Below are positions 1 to 8,787 of a stretch of DNA of 64,000 nucleotides, in pieces. The DNA is from Streptomyces bluensis (GTDB lineage: Bacteria; Actinomycetota; Actinomycetes; Streptomycetales; Streptomycetaceae). The translations under genes were made by a program, and so were the position numbers. Position 1 is the stretch's first letter. The number at the start of each line of letters is the position of its first letter. Location: NCBI RefSeq assembly GCF_014650715.1, contig NZ_BMVM01000006.1, forward strand, positions 310,001 through 374,000, read 5' to 3'. The notes below the pieces were generated by a model. That model was not told where the DNA came from. It saw nothing but the letters and a program-made list of their open reading frames with translations, and made no database searches.

Positions 1-514
1 TGTTGTGCGCCAGCCAGTGCTTGAGGACCGGGGCGGTGCGCCAGTACGCCGGGTGGTCGCCGCGCAGGCCCCGCGTGTACGCCGTCGCGATGGCCGACGT
101 CAGTTTCGGGTCCTCGGAGTAGCCCTCCTCGCCCCGGCCCCACAGGGGGTGCCGCAGCAGGTTCACCGTGGGCGCCCAGACGTTGAGGCCGACGCGGTCG
201 TCCCGGGCCCGCATGGCGCGGACCTCGGCCGACACCGCCTCGCCGACGCGGCGTACGAGGTCCTCGTTCCAGGTCGCGCCCAGCCCGACCGCCTGCGGGA
301 ACACCGTGGCGGGACCCATCCACGCCACGCCGTGCAACGCCTCCTGACCGGTGCGGAACGCGGCGATCCCCAGGCGCTCGACGGCTGGTGCGAACTGGTG
401 CAGGAACGCGATCCGTTCGTCGAGGGTGAGCCGCCCGAGAAGGTCGTCGATGCGCTTCGCGAGAGGCAGCTGCGGATCGCGGAAAGGCGGCGTGGGCGGC
501 GTCTGTGCGGTCAC
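1..514 (-). CDS. GH3 family beta-glycosidase, N-terminal part (truncated by window edge)
   Basis: The reading frame starts at a GTG (514) behind a GGGAC-type ribosome site and runs off the left edge, so only about 171 residues are visible. The sequence has the GH3 N-terminal layout: a short lead, then an RIDDLLGRLTLDERI helix, a GLNVWAPTVNLLRHPLWGR segment, EGYSEDP, and LKHWLAHN at the edge, which are GH3 (beta-glucosidase/beta-xylosidase) signatures. The catalytic Asp lies beyond the edge. No signal peptide is seen, so the enzyme is probably intracellular and cleaves imported oligosaccharides. It is divergent from the binding-protein gene at 912 and shares two copies of a LacI-type palindrome with it, which suggests co-regulation. 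Whether the substrate is a glucoside or a xyloside cannot be told. Confidence 0.88.
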   Translation of the reverse strand, partial: MTAQTPPTPPFRDPQLPLAKRIDDLLGRLTLDERIAFLHQFAPAVERLGIAAFRTGQEALHGVAWMGPATVFPQAVGLGATWNEDLVRRVGEAVSAEVRAMRARDDRVGLNVWAPTVNLLRHPLWGRGEEGYSEDPKLTSAIATAYTRGLRGDHPAYWRTAPVLKHWLAHN

Positions 515-551
515 GATGAGGGTCCCTTTGCGGTGGAGCGGCGAGGGGCTT

Positions 552-565
552 TCGAAGCGCTTCGA
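552..565. promoter_or_regulatory. LacI-type operator TCGAAGCGCTTCGA, GH3 side
   Basis: This is a perfect 14-bp palindrome 38 bp upstream of the GH3 start, directly downstream of a plausible promoter for that gene. The identical palindrome recurs at 756-769 and 22828-22841. Such a position at the transcription start fits repression by a LacI-family protein. The likely regulator is the one encoded at 21706-22719. Confidence 0.75.
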
Positions 566-594
566 TGCTCATTCGACCCGAGGGCGGGTGTCAA
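566..594 (-). promoter_or_regulatory. Putative promoter of the GH3 gene
   Basis: On the reverse strand a perfect TTGACA (594-589) is followed after 17 bp by TGAGCA (571-566), and the palindromic operator starts immediately downstream. The -10 match is weak, so this is a proposal. Confidence 0.4.
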
Positions 595-716
595 GAGACC
601 AAGGCGCAACAGATTCGTTTCCGCACCGTCATATACAAGGCGGGAACTGATCGTTCCGCTCCCTTGTGCCTCCGGTACGCCTCCGGTAAGCCTCCGAGGA
701 ATTGCGGAATCGACCC

Positions 717-745
717 TTGTGCGGCCCCACGCGTTCACTTAACCT
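717..745 (+). promoter_or_regulatory. Putative promoter of the module 1 transport operon
   Basis: TTGTGC (717-722) and TAACCT (740-745) are separated by 17 bp. The expected start near 752 falls just before the operator at 756-769, so a bound repressor would block initiation or escape. It mirrors the arrangement on the GH3 side. Confidence 0.42.
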
Positions 746-755
746 CGCAGCAACA

Positions 756-769
756 TCGAAGCGCTTCGA
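756..769. promoter_or_regulatory. LacI-type operator TCGAAGCGCTTCGA, transport-operon side
   Basis: This is the second perfect copy of the palindrome in the divergent intergenic region, 142 bp upstream of the binding-protein start. Its centre is 204 bp from the first copy, so a tetrameric or dimeric repressor could also loop the region. The rest of the 397-bp gap (515-911) holds only these sites and the two proposed promoters. Confidence 0.75.
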
Positions 770-911
770 CTGCGGAGGACGCGCCTCGCGTGCTCACACA
801 CCTCCGACGTTCACCGCTTCAGCACAGCCAGTTCCACTCAAGACACCGCAGCCGACGGCTTCGCCGCCGTGTGTCCTGGTGTGCGCCATGAAGGCATGAA
901 GGGTTGACGCA

Positions 912-2594
912 ATGACGCCGAACTCCGCCACTTCCGCTCCGAGCCGGAGAAGCTTCCTCGCCTCCACGGCGGTCGCCGCAGCAGCGGTGGCCGGCGGAGC
1001 GCCGCTGCTGTCCGCCTGCGGCGGCTCGCAGTCGGGCAGCAAGGACGGCACCACCTCGGGGAAGGACGCGGCGAAGATCCTCCCGGCGTACGTGGCGTCG
1101 ACCGTCGTGGCGCCCGACATCCCGGCGAAGAACGGATCGGCGGCCGGCTTCAGCAAGGCCATCCCCACCGCGGACCTGAAGACCTCGGTGACGAAGAAGC
1201 TGGGCAGCGGCGGCAGGCTCAGGATCATGTCCCCGTTCTGGGGGACCCCGCCGAAGGGCGACAACCCGTACTACAAGGCCATGAACGAGGCCATCGGCGT
1301 CGACGTCACCTGGCAGAACCAGGACGGCGTCACGTACGACGAGAAGCTCGGCGCGGTCCTCGCCTCCAGCGAGATCCCCGATGTCGTGGTCGTGCCCGGC
1401 TGGAACCTCAACGGCAAGATCCCCGGCGCCATCAACGCCAAGTTCGCCGACCTCGGCCCCTACCTGTCCGGCGACAAGGTCAGGGACTACCCGAACCTCG
1501 CCGCCGTCCCCACCGAGGCATGGCAGCGCGGGATCTTCGGCGGGCAGCTCCGCGCGATCCCGTTCCCCGCCCCGTATGTCACCGACATCGCGCCCCTGTA
1601 CCGCAAGGACCTCTTCGACAAGAAGGGGTACAGCGTCCCGACGAGCCCCGACGACTTCCTGTCCTGGGCGAAGGAGGCCACCGACGCCAGGTCGAAGGTC
1701 TGGGCGTGCGACGACATGAAGTGGACGGCGTTCAACGTGTTCGGCGTCCTGTCGGGCAGCGACAAGGCGCTGTGGTGGAACATGGACGGCGGCAAGCTCG
1801 TCAACCGCATCGAGACCGAGGAGTACCTCGAAGCCCTGGAGTGGACGCGCAAGCTGTACGCGGCCAAGGTGGTGCACCCGGACGCGGTCTCCGGCAAGGC
1901 GGGTGGCAACGCGGGCAACCGCCTCACCTCCGGGCAGGTGCTCGTCTACAGCCAGAACATCTCCGACTGGTGGGGCAAGACGGCCGAACAGCGCACCCAG
2001 AACCCGGACTTCGAGATCGCCGCGTTCGACTTCTTCGGCCCCGACGGCGGCGACCCGAAGCTGTGGGCCGTCCAGCCCGCCAACATCTTCACCTTCATCA
2101 CCAAGACAGCGTCCGAGCAGCAGATCAAGGACTTCCTCGCCGTCTGCAACTTCTGCGCCGCGCCGTACGGCACCAAGGAGTTCATGCTCACCGCCTACGG
2201 CGTCGAGGGCACGCACTACGAGACCGAGAAGGGCCTGCCGGTCAAGACCACCCAGGGCGTCAACGAGGTCAACGGCGCCTTCGACTACACCGGCAACCCC
2301 GCCCCGTACATCGCCTACCCCGACTTCCCCGACGTCACCAGGGGCATGGTCGAGTGGCAGCAGCGCATGGGTGCCTTCACCACGAAGTCCTCCTTCTTCG
2401 GACTGACCGTCACCGAGCCGAACCGCTGGGCCAACCTCGCCGACAGCTTCGAGCAGCTTGAGGACGACGTCGTGCGGGGCCGCAAGAAGATCAGCGACAT
2501 GCAGCAGGCCGTGTCCGACTGGAAGAGCAAGGGCGGCGACGAGCTGCGCGACTGGTACAAGAAGCTGCTCGACGACACCGGTTCGGCGAACTGA
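912..2594 (+). CDS. ABC sugar importer, extracellular solute-binding lipoprotein
   Basis: The 560-residue protein has a twin-arginine signal (RRSFLA, residues 12-17) running into a lipobox LLSAC with Cys36, so it is predicted to be exported folded by Tat and lipid-anchored outside the membrane. Its large size and the permease genes directly downstream match the LplA-like group of family 1 solute-binding proteins, which capture oligosaccharides. The start is an ATG after AAGGG. It opens an operon with two permeases and a GH42 enzyme. No ATPase gene is nearby; such Streptomyces importers commonly borrow the shared MsiK ATPase, which is family knowledge. The ligand is unknown. Confidence 0.9.
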   Translation: MTPNSATSAPSRRSFLASTAVAAAAVAGGAPLLSACGGSQSGSKDGTTSGKDAAKILPAYVASTVVAPDIPAKNGSAAGFSKAIPTADLKTSVTKKLGSGGRLRIMSPFWGTPPKGDNPYYKAMNEAIGVDVTWQNQDGVTYDEKLGAVLASSEIPDVVVVPGWNLNGKIPGAINAKFADLGPYLSGDKVRDYPNLAAVPTEAWQRGIFGGQLRAIPFPAPYVTDIAPLYRKDLFDKKGYSVPTSPDDFLSWAKEATDARSKVWACDDMKWTAFNVFGVLSGSDKALWWNMDGGKLVNRIETEEYLEALEWTRKLYAAKVVHPDAVSGKAGGNAGNRLTSGQVLVYSQNISDWWGKTAEQRTQNPDFEIAAFDFFGPDGGDPKLWAVQPANIFTFITKTASEQQIKDFLAVCNFCAAPYGTKEFMLTAYGVEGTHYETEKGLPVKTTQGVNEVNGAFDYTGNPAPYIAYPDFPDVTRGMVEWQQRMGAFTTKSSFFGLTVTEPNRWANLADSFEQLEDDVVRGRKKISDMQQAVSDWKSKGGDELRDWYKKLLDDTGSAN

Positions 2595-2620
2595 CCCGGG
2601 GCCGAGGCAAGGAGAAGACC

Positions 2621-3685
2621 GTGTCCCACAACACGGTGCCTCGGTCCGCGGGCGAGGCGAAGAACCCCGCGAGGACTCCGGCGGCGTCCGGCGACGGCGA
2701 CGGCGAGGGCGAGCGCAAGGGCACCCGGGCCCGGTCCCGGGACCCGAAGCGCGCGGGAAGGCTGAGCCTTCGGCTCAGATTCCGGCGCGACCGCACACTG
2801 CTGCTGATGGCGCTGCCCGCGGTGCTGCTGCTCCTGGTCTTCAACTACATACCGATCCTCGGCAATGTGGTCGCCTTCCAGGAGTACGACCCGTACCTCA
2901 GCGAGAACGGCTTCGTCGCCATCTTCCAGAGCCCCTGGGTGGGCTTCGAGCAGTTCGAGCGGATCTTCGCGGACTCGGCCTTCTGGCACGCCGTGCAGAA
3001 CACGTTCGTGCTGTTCTTCCTGCAACTGGTGCTGTTCTTCCCGGTCCCCATCCTGCTCGCGCTGCTCATCAACAGCGTGGTCAGGCCCCGGGTGCGGGCC
3101 ATCGCCCAGGCGGTCATGTACCTGCCGCACTTCTTCTCCTGGGTCCTCGTCGTCACCGTCTTCATGCAGATCTTCGGCGGCGCGGGCATCATCGCGCAGA
3201 CCCTCCGCCAGCACGGCATCGAGGGCTTCGACCTGATGACCAACCCGGACACCTTCAAGTACCTGGTCACGGCCGAGACCATCTGGAAGGACGCCGGCTG
3301 GGGCATCATCGTCTTCCTCGCCGCGTTGTCGTCCGTCTCCGACGACCTGTACGAGGCCGCCGCCATGGACGGCGCCGGCCGCTGGCGGCGCCTGTGGCAC
3401 ATCACGCTGCCCGCCCTGCGCCCGGTGATCGCCCTCCTGCTGGTGCTGCGCGTCGGCGACGCCCTCACCGTCGGGTTCGAGCAACTGCTGCTGCAACGGC
3501 AGGCCGTGGGCGTCGACGCCTCCGACGTCCTCGACACCTATGTGTGGTGGAACGGCATCCGCAACCAGGACTTCAGTTACGCGGCCGCCGCGGGCCTCAT
3601 CAAGGGCGTGGTCGGCCTGGCACTGGTGCTGACCGCCAACAAGGTCGCCCATCTCATGGGTGAGCAGGGGGTGTACAAGAAATGA
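2621..3685 (+). CDS. ABC sugar importer permease, LplB type
   Basis: This 354-residue membrane protein starts at GTG with AAGGAG six bases upstream. A charged cytoplasmic N-terminus of about 60 residues precedes roughly six hydrophobic segments. The EAA loop that docks the ATPase is clear (YEAAAMDGAGRWRRLWHI, about residues 246-263). Its C-terminal end overlaps the next permease gene by four bases (ATGA), so the two are translationally coupled and should form a heterodimeric channel. The closest family from motif and neighbours is LplB, used for complex plant-type oligosaccharides. Confidence 0.92.
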   Translation: MSHNTVPRSAGEAKNPARTPAASGDGDGEGERKGTRARSRDPKRAGRLSLRLRFRRDRTLLLMALPAVLLLLVFNYIPILGNVVAFQEYDPYLSENGFVAIFQSPWVGFEQFERIFADSAFWHAVQNTFVLFFLQLVLFFPVPILLALLINSVVRPRVRAIAQAVMYLPHFFSWVLVVTVFMQIFGGAGIIAQTLRQHGIEGFDLMTNPDTFKYLVTAETIWKDAGWGIIVFLAALSSVSDDLYEAAAMDGAGRWRRLWHITLPALRPVIALLLVLRVGDALTVGFEQLLLQRQAVGVDASDVLDTYVWWNGIRNQDFSYAAAAGLIKGVVGLALVLTANKVAHLMGEQGVYKK

Positions 3686-4635
3686 CCGCCGTCCTCGACA
3701 AGCAGGCCGATGAGCGGCCGGCCCCGAAGAAGCCGAGCCCCTGGGCCGCGCCACCGCGCCCCGTCTGGGAGGAGGAGCCGTCCAGGGCCGGCCTGGCGAG
3801 CAAGGGCCTCGTCCTCGGCATCGCCTGCCTGGCGATCCTCTTCCCCCTGTGGGTCGTCATCGTCACCAGCCTCCAGTCGAAGAAGACCATCGACGAGGCC
3901 GGCGGTCTGGTGGTCATCCCCAAGGGCATCACCTTCGTCGCCTACCAGGAACTCCTCAGCGGCGGCCAGGTGCAGCGGGCCGCGCTGGTCAGCATCGGCG
4001 TGACGGTCGTCGGCACGCTGTTCAGCATGACCGTGTCGGTGCTGTGCGCCTACGGCCTTTCCCGCAGCGGCTCGCTCGGCCACCGCTGGATCCTGATGAC
4101 GCTGCTCGCGACGATGTTCTTCGGCGCGGGACTGATCCCGACCTATCTGCTGGTGCAGGCCCTCGGTCTCACCGACACCTACCTGGCGCTGATCCTCCCC
4201 AGCGCCGTGAGCGTCTTCAACATCCTGGTCCTGCGCTCGTTCTTCATGGGCATCTCGCAGGAGCTGATCGACAGCGCCCGCATCGACGGCGCCGGTGACT
4301 GGCGCATCCTGTGGAAGATCGTCATGCCGCTCTCACGCGCCGTCCTCGCGGTGATCGCCCTCTTCTACGCGGTGGGCTACTGGAGCGCCTGGTTCAACGC
4401 GTCGATCTACCTCACCGACCAGGACATGATGCCGCTCCAGAACGTCATGATCCAGCTGGTCCAGAAGCAGGAACGCCCGGTGGGCCTGGCCGCCCAGGTC
4501 AACACCGGCCAGCTCTCGTCACTCGCCCTCCAGATGGCGGTCATGGTGATGGCCCTGCTCCCCGTCGCCGTCCTCTCGCCCTTCGTCCAGAAGCACTTCA
4601 GGAAGGGCATGCTCACCGGCGCGGTCAAGGGCTGA
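3682..4635 (+). CDS. ABC sugar importer permease, YtcP type
   Basis: This 317-residue inner-membrane permease starts at an ATG overlapping the preceding stop. It has about six membrane segments beginning near residue 40 and an EAA loop around residues 193-215 (LIDSARIDGAGDWRILW, with Asp replacing the usual Glu). It pairs with the LplB-type partner and the Tat lipoprotein upstream. A strong hairpin lies between this gene and the GH42 gene. Confidence 0.92.
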   Translation: MTAVLDKQADERPAPKKPSPWAAPPRPVWEEEPSRAGLASKGLVLGIACLAILFPLWVVIVTSLQSKKTIDEAGGLVVIPKGITFVAYQELLSGGQVQRAALVSIGVTVVGTLFSMTVSVLCAYGLSRSGSLGHRWILMTLLATMFFGAGLIPTYLLVQALGLTDTYLALILPSAVSVFNILVLRSFFMGISQELIDSARIDGAGDWRILWKIVMPLSRAVLAVIALFYAVGYWSAWFNASIYLTDQDMMPLQNVMIQLVQKQERPVGLAAQVNTGQLSSLALQMAVMVMALLPVAVLSPFVQKHFRKGMLTGAVKG

Positions 4636-4658
4636 CACCCCGGCCGCGCCCCCGGAAC

Positions 4659-4703
4659 TCCGCTGTGTCCGGCCGTGCCTGTCACCCGGCCGGACACGGC
4701 GGA
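4659..4703 (+). terminator. Intercistronic hairpin between permease and GH42 genes
   Basis: Arms 4659-4674 and 4688-4703 pair over 16 bp with one G-U, closing a 13-nt loop. No U-tract follows. It may reduce read-through so that transporter mRNA exceeds enzyme mRNA, or may protect the upstream 3' end. It is followed by a short CCCGC-repeat stretch at about 4738-4767. Confidence 0.55.
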
Positions 4704-4793
4704 ACCCACGAGCCCCGCCCCACTGCGTCCCCCGCCGAGGCCCGCCCCGCCCCGCCCCGCCCCGCCGTCCCTCCCCGTGGAACGAGGTATGTC

Positions 4794-6818
4794 ATGCGCA
4801 CCACACACGACAGCCGCGACGCGGTGGCGGCGGAGAGGCCCCTGCCACAGCGGCCGGGCCTCTCCGCCGCCACCCGCGGCCGCATCCTCTTCGGCGGCGA
4901 CTACAACCCCGAACAGTGGCCCGAGGAGGTCTGGCACGAGGACGTACGCCTCATGAAGGAGGCCGGCGTCAACTCCGTCACGCTCGGCGTCTTCTCCTGG
5001 GCGAAGCTCGAACCCCGCCCGGGCGCACGCGAGTTCGGCTGGCTGGACACGGTCATGGACCTGATGCACGCGAGCGGCATCGGCGTCGTCCTCGCCACCC
5101 CCACCTCCTCGCCCCCACCGTGGATGGGCCGCCTCCACCCCGAGACGCTCCCGCGCGACGAGAACGGGCAGACCGAGTGGTGGGGCTCCCGCCAGCACTT
5201 CTCCCACTCCAGCGCCACCTACCGCCGTTACGCCGCCGCCATCACCGAGGACCTCGCCGCCCGCTACGGCAGCCACCCCGCCCTCACCATGTGGCACATC
5301 AACAACGAGTACTGCACCTACGACTGGGGCGACGAGGCGGCCACCGCCTTCCGCACCTGGCTCCAGAACAGGTACGGCACGCTCGGCGCCCTCAACGAGG
5401 CCTGGGGCACGGCCTTCTGGAGCCAGGGCTACGACGGCTGGCACGAGATCCTGCCGCCGCGCCGGGCCCACTACATGAAGAACCCCACCCACGTCCTGGA
5501 CTTCAGGCGCTTCACGAGCGACATGCTCCTGGAGTGTTACGTCATCGAGCGCGACATCGTCCGCCGGCACACCCCGCACATCCCGGTCACCACCAACTTC
5601 ATGCCGATGTGGGTGGGCCAGGACGCGTGGCGGTGGGCCGAGGAGGAGGACGTCGTCTCCGTCGACCTCTACCCGGACCCGCGCGACCCGTTCGGCGCGC
5701 AGAACGGCGCCCTGGTCCAGGACATGACCCGCTCGCAGGCGGGCGGCGGCCCCTGGATGCTCATGGAACAGGCCGCCGGTGCCGTCAACTGGCGCGGCGT
5801 CAACCACCCCAAACCGCCCGGCCTCAACCGCCTCTGGTCCCTCCAGGCCGTCGCCCGCGGCGCCGACGCCGTCTGCTACTTCCAGTGGCGCCAGTCCCGT
5901 CAGGGCGCCGAGAAGTTCCACTCCGGGATGGTCGGCCACGCGAGGGAGCAGGGCCGTACGTTCCAGGAGGTCAAGCGGCTGGGTGCCGAACTCGACCGGA
6001 TCGGCGGTGAGGTGACGGAGCGCCACCTCACCGCCGACATCGCCCTCCTGCACGACTGGAACTCCTGGTGGGCCGGCGCCCAGGACGGCCGGCTCTCCTC
6101 CGAGGTCGACTACCCGCAGATCGTGCGGGCCTGGCACCGCGCCCTGTGGGAGGCCCACCTCACCACCGCGTTCGCCCATCCCGAGCACGACCTGTCCGCG
6201 TACCGGCTCGTCGTCGTACCGCAGCTCTACCTGCTGAGCGACGCCGCGATCGAGAACCTCCTCGCCTACGTACACGGCGGCGGCACCCTCGTCTGCGGCT
6301 TCCTGACCGGAGTTGCGGACGAAGACGACCGGGTGCGGCCCGGGGGCATGGACGCGCGGCTGCGGGAGCTGTTCGGCATCCGCACACTGCACGAGTGGTG
6401 GCCGCTGGACGCCGGGGAGCGCGTCGAGTGCGAGGGATTCAGCGGCACCCTGTGGTCCGAGGAGCTCCAGACGGCGGACGCGGACGTGATCGCCCGTTAC
6501 GAGGGCGGCGAGCTGGACGGGCTGGCGGCCGTCCTGCGCAAGGGCCGCGCCTGGTACGTGTCCACGCTGCCCGAACCCGCCGCGCTGCGTGACCTGCTGG
6601 CGGGCGTGGCGGACGGCGCGGGCGTACGGCCGGTGCTCGACGGGCTGCCCGAGCGGGTGGAGGCGGTCCGCCGCGGCGAGGTGCTCTTCGTGCTCAACCA
6701 CGGGCGCGACGAGGTCACGGTCGACATCCCGGGCACCCACCGCGACCTGCTGACGGGCACGACGGTCACCGGCTCGCTGACTCTCGGCCGGTACGGCGTG
6801 GCGGTGCTGAAGCCGTGA
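4794..6818 (+). CDS. GH42 beta-galactosidase
   Basis: This 674-residue enzyme hydrolyses terminal beta-galactosides. The N-terminal TIM barrel opens with GGDYNPEQWPEEVW. The acid/base Glu is E172 in WHINNEY and the nucleophile is E325 in LMEQAAGAVNW, both classic GH42 motifs. The trimerisation and small beta domains follow, and the length matches the family. There is no signal peptide, so it works on imported oligosaccharides. The ATG at 4794 has GAGG a few bases upstream; longer in-frame sequence upstream runs through the hairpin and is not coding. It is the enzyme cistron of the module 1 transport operon. Confidence 0.95.
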   Translation: MRTTHDSRDAVAAERPLPQRPGLSAATRGRILFGGDYNPEQWPEEVWHEDVRLMKEAGVNSVTLGVFSWAKLEPRPGAREFGWLDTVMDLMHASGIGVVLATPTSSPPPWMGRLHPETLPRDENGQTEWWGSRQHFSHSSATYRRYAAAITEDLAARYGSHPALTMWHINNEYCTYDWGDEAATAFRTWLQNRYGTLGALNEAWGTAFWSQGYDGWHEILPPRRAHYMKNPTHVLDFRRFTSDMLLECYVIERDIVRRHTPHIPVTTNFMPMWVGQDAWRWAEEEDVVSVDLYPDPRDPFGAQNGALVQDMTRSQAGGGPWMLMEQAAGAVNWRGVNHPKPPGLNRLWSLQAVARGADAVCYFQWRQSRQGAEKFHSGMVGHAREQGRTFQEVKRLGAELDRIGGEVTERHLTADIALLHDWNSWWAGAQDGRLSSEVDYPQIVRAWHRALWEAHLTTAFAHPEHDLSAYRLVVVPQLYLLSDAAIENLLAYVHGGGTLVCGFLTGVADEDDRVRPGGMDARLRELFGIRTLHEWWPLDAGERVECEGFSGTLWSEELQTADADVIARYEGGELDGLAAVLRKGRAWYVSTLPEPAALRDLLAGVADGAGVRPVLDGLPERVEAVRRGEVLFVLNHGRDEVTVDIPGTHRDLLTGTTVTGSLTLGRYGVAVLKP

Positions 6819-6960
6819 ACGCGCCCGGCGGCCCCCACTGCTTCCTCCGGCCCCGAGCCGCTCGACCTCGCCGCCGGAGAAGACCACGTCCTCACCTGCG
6901 GGCGTGGTGATCCCCCTGCAATTCCCTCCGCAATTCCCCCCACCCATGGAAAGGGACACC

Positions 6961-7674
6961 ATGGCAAGGAGCACACTGCGCAAGATCACCATGGCGGTGC
7001 TGGCCCCGGCGATGGCCATCGGCGCCACCGTCGGTCTCGCCTCCGCCCCCGCCTCGGCCGCCATCTGGAACTCCTGCGACCAGTGGGGCAACACCAACCT
7101 GAACGGCTACACGCTCTACAACAACATCTGGGGCTCCGGAGCCGGCAGCCAGTGCGTCTGGGCCAACTCCGGCACCAACTGGGGCGTCTGGGCCGACCAC
7201 CCCAACACCGGCGGCATCAAGTCCTACCCCAACTCCAAGAAGGTGATCAACAAGTCGATCACCTCGATCGCCTCGCTCAGCAGCAGCTACAACGTCACCG
7301 TCCCGTCCTCGGGCGCGTACAACACCTCGTACGACATCTGGGACACGGACTACGACTACGAGATCATGCTCTGGGTCAACAAGACCGGACCGGTCGGCCC
7401 CCTCGGCACCTCGCAGGGCAACGTGACGCTCGGTGGCCACAGCTGGGCCGTCTACAAGGGCAACAACGGCGCGAACGAGGTCTTCTCGTTCCTACGCACG
7501 TCGAACTCGACCTCCGGCACCGTCAACATCCTCCCGATCCTCAAGTGGATCAAGGACACCAAGGGCTGGTTCGGCAACGAGACCATCGGCGACGTCCAGT
7601 TCGGCTACGAGATCACCTCGTCGTCCGGAGGTCTGGACTTCACCACGAACAACCTGACGGTCAGCAGCAGCTGA
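6961..7674 (+). CDS. Secreted GH12 endo-beta-glucanase
   Basis: This 237-residue protein carries a Sec signal peptide (positive start, hydrophobic core, cut near ASA at residue 33). The GH12 jelly-roll signatures are present: nucleophile E134 in YEIMLWVN and acid/base E217 in FGYEITS. Members of GH12 cut beta-1,4-glucans, mixed-linkage glucan or xyloglucan outside the cell. The ATG has AAAGGGAC three bases upstream, so it is preferred over the earlier in-frame GTG at 6904. No cellulose-binding module is attached. It follows the GH42 gene after 142 bp and may share its transcript, supplying oligosaccharides to the importer. Confidence 0.93.
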   Translation: MARSTLRKITMAVLAPAMAIGATVGLASAPASAAIWNSCDQWGNTNLNGYTLYNNIWGSGAGSQCVWANSGTNWGVWADHPNTGGIKSYPNSKKVINKSITSIASLSSSYNVTVPSSGAYNTSYDIWDTDYDYEIMLWVNKTGPVGPLGTSQGNVTLGGHSWAVYKGNNGANEVFSFLRTSNSTSGTVNILPILKWIKDTKGWFGNETIGDVQFGYEITSSSGGLDFTTNNLTVSSS

Positions 7675-7708
7675 CCGTATCCCCGAGCTGGCGCCGTCCC
7701 CCACGCGG

Positions 7709-7743
7709 CGTCGGCTCGGGCCCCGTACCGAACCGAGCCGACG
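7709..7743. terminator. Hairpin between convergent GH12 and cutA genes
   Basis: Arms 7709-7719 and 7733-7743 pair perfectly over 11 bp. The second arm is repeated in tandem (17-bp unit, second copy ending near 7760), giving an alternative partner. The position suits a two-way terminator. Confidence 0.55.
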
Positions 7744-7778
7744 ACCGAACCGAGCCGACGACCGGAGCAGCCGGCTGA

Positions 7779-8102
7779 CTAGCCCTTGGCCGTCTCCGCG
7801 CTCACCCACGACAGGTAGGCGTCGCTCCCGTGGGTGACCGGCGTGGCGATGATCTCCGGGGTGTCGTAGTCGTGGACGCTCCTGATGTGCGCCTCCAGCT
7901 CCGGGTACCGCTCGGTGGTCGTCTTGTACAGCACCCGCCACTCCTGGTCGGTCCGTACCGTCCCCTCCCACCGGTAGACGCTGGTGATCGGCCCGTCGAT
8001 CTGCGCGCAGGCCGCCACCTCGGCCTCCACGGCGCCGCTCGCCAGCACCTGGGCCTTCTCGGCGGCGTCGGTCGTGGTCAGAACGGTCAGGTACTCGGCC
8101 AC
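7779..8102 (-). CDS. cutA: CutA1-family divalent-ion tolerance protein
   Basis: This is a 107-residue protein of the trimeric, ferredoxin-like CutA1 family. Visible marks are the opening EYLTVLTTTDA strand, the central CAQIDGPITSVYRWEG segment and the late YKTTTERYPELEAHIRSVHDYDTPEI motif, which is diagnostic. The GTG start at 8102 has AAGGAG eight bases upstream; longer open sequence upstream is not needed. CutA1 has been linked to copper and metal tolerance, but its biochemical role is unsettled. It is convergent to the GH12 gene and divergent from the P-loop gene. Confidence 0.93.
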   Translation of the reverse strand: MAEYLTVLTTTDAAEKAQVLASGAVEAEVAACAQIDGPITSVYRWEGTVRTDQEWRVLYKTTTERYPELEAHIRSVHDYDTPEIIATPVTHGSDAYLSWVSAETAKG

Positions 8103-8189
8103 GATGGTCTCCTTCCTGTGCGACTGCTGGGACCGTACATGGTCGATATCGGATCGCGGGAGGCGGTCACCCGCTGGCACCCTGCCCCC

Positions 8190-8744
8190 ATGGATCACGC
8201 AGAAGTACTGCTCATCGGAGGACGAGCCGGTGTCGGCAAGACGACGGTGGGATGGGAGGTTTCGGCGCTGCTGCGCACCGAGGAGGTTGCTCACGCGGTC
8301 ATCGATGGTGACTTCATGGGGCAGGTACATCCGGCACCGGAGGGAGACCCTCACCGCGCGGAGATCACCGAGAGCAATCTGACTGCTGTGTGGGCGAACT
8401 TCGCCCAGCGCGGCTACCGGCGCCTGATCTATACGAACACCATGAGTGTGCTGCCGGAGGCGACGAGCATGTTCGAGCGGGCCATGGGGGCTGGGGTGGG
8501 GATCACACGAGTCCTGCTCACCGCCTCCGACGCCACGGCTCGCGAGCGGCTGGTGGGCCGCGAAATCGGTTCGGAGCTGGAGAAGGAGCTGGCAGGCAGT
8601 GTCCGCAAGGCACGGCTTCTGGACCGGCGTGCCCCGGCAGAGACGGTGCGGGTGGTGACGGACGGACGGCCTGTGGTGGACATCGCGCGGGAGGTGGTGG
8701 CCGCCACCGGTTGGGTCGGGTCTCATGCCGCTCGCAGAGCGTGA
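8190..8744 (+). CDS. Small P-loop kinase-like protein
   Basis: This 184-residue protein has a clear Walker A motif (GGRAGVGKT, residues 10-18). Later, arginine-rich helices (ATARERLVGREIG) resemble the lid of small-molecule kinases such as the adenylate or chloramphenicol phosphotransferase type. The substrate is not recognisable. The ATG at 8190 lacks a good ribosome site, so a leaderless transcript is possible. Base composition is somewhat lower in GC than its neighbours, and it sits alone between cutA and the GH36 gene, both transcribed the other way. A recent acquisition is possible. Confidence 0.75.
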   Translation: MDHAEVLLIGGRAGVGKTTVGWEVSALLRTEEVAHAVIDGDFMGQVHPAPEGDPHRAEITESNLTAVWANFAQRGYRRLIYTNTMSVLPEATSMFERAMGAGVGITRVLLTASDATARERLVGREIGSELEKELAGSVRKARLLDRRAPAETVRVVTDGRPVVDIAREVVAATGWVGSHAARRA

Positions 8745-8787
8745 TGGTGGTGGGGGCTGGTCCTGGAATGGGTAGGGCCACGGTTGA

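Noticed and set aside
819..2216. Long reverse-strand open frame (465 codons)
   Set aside because: It lies antisense to the binding-protein gene, which has a signal, lipobox and family motifs. The reverse frame has no recognisable domain and is the usual high-GC shadow.
4738..4768. CCCGC pentamer run as a functional repeat
   Set aside because: It is short and within the general GC-rich bias of intergenic Streptomyces DNA; no further support.
7830..8189. Upstream extension of the P-loop protein frame
   Set aside because: It overlaps cutA antisense and has no conserved sequence; the P-loop fold starts at ATG 8190.
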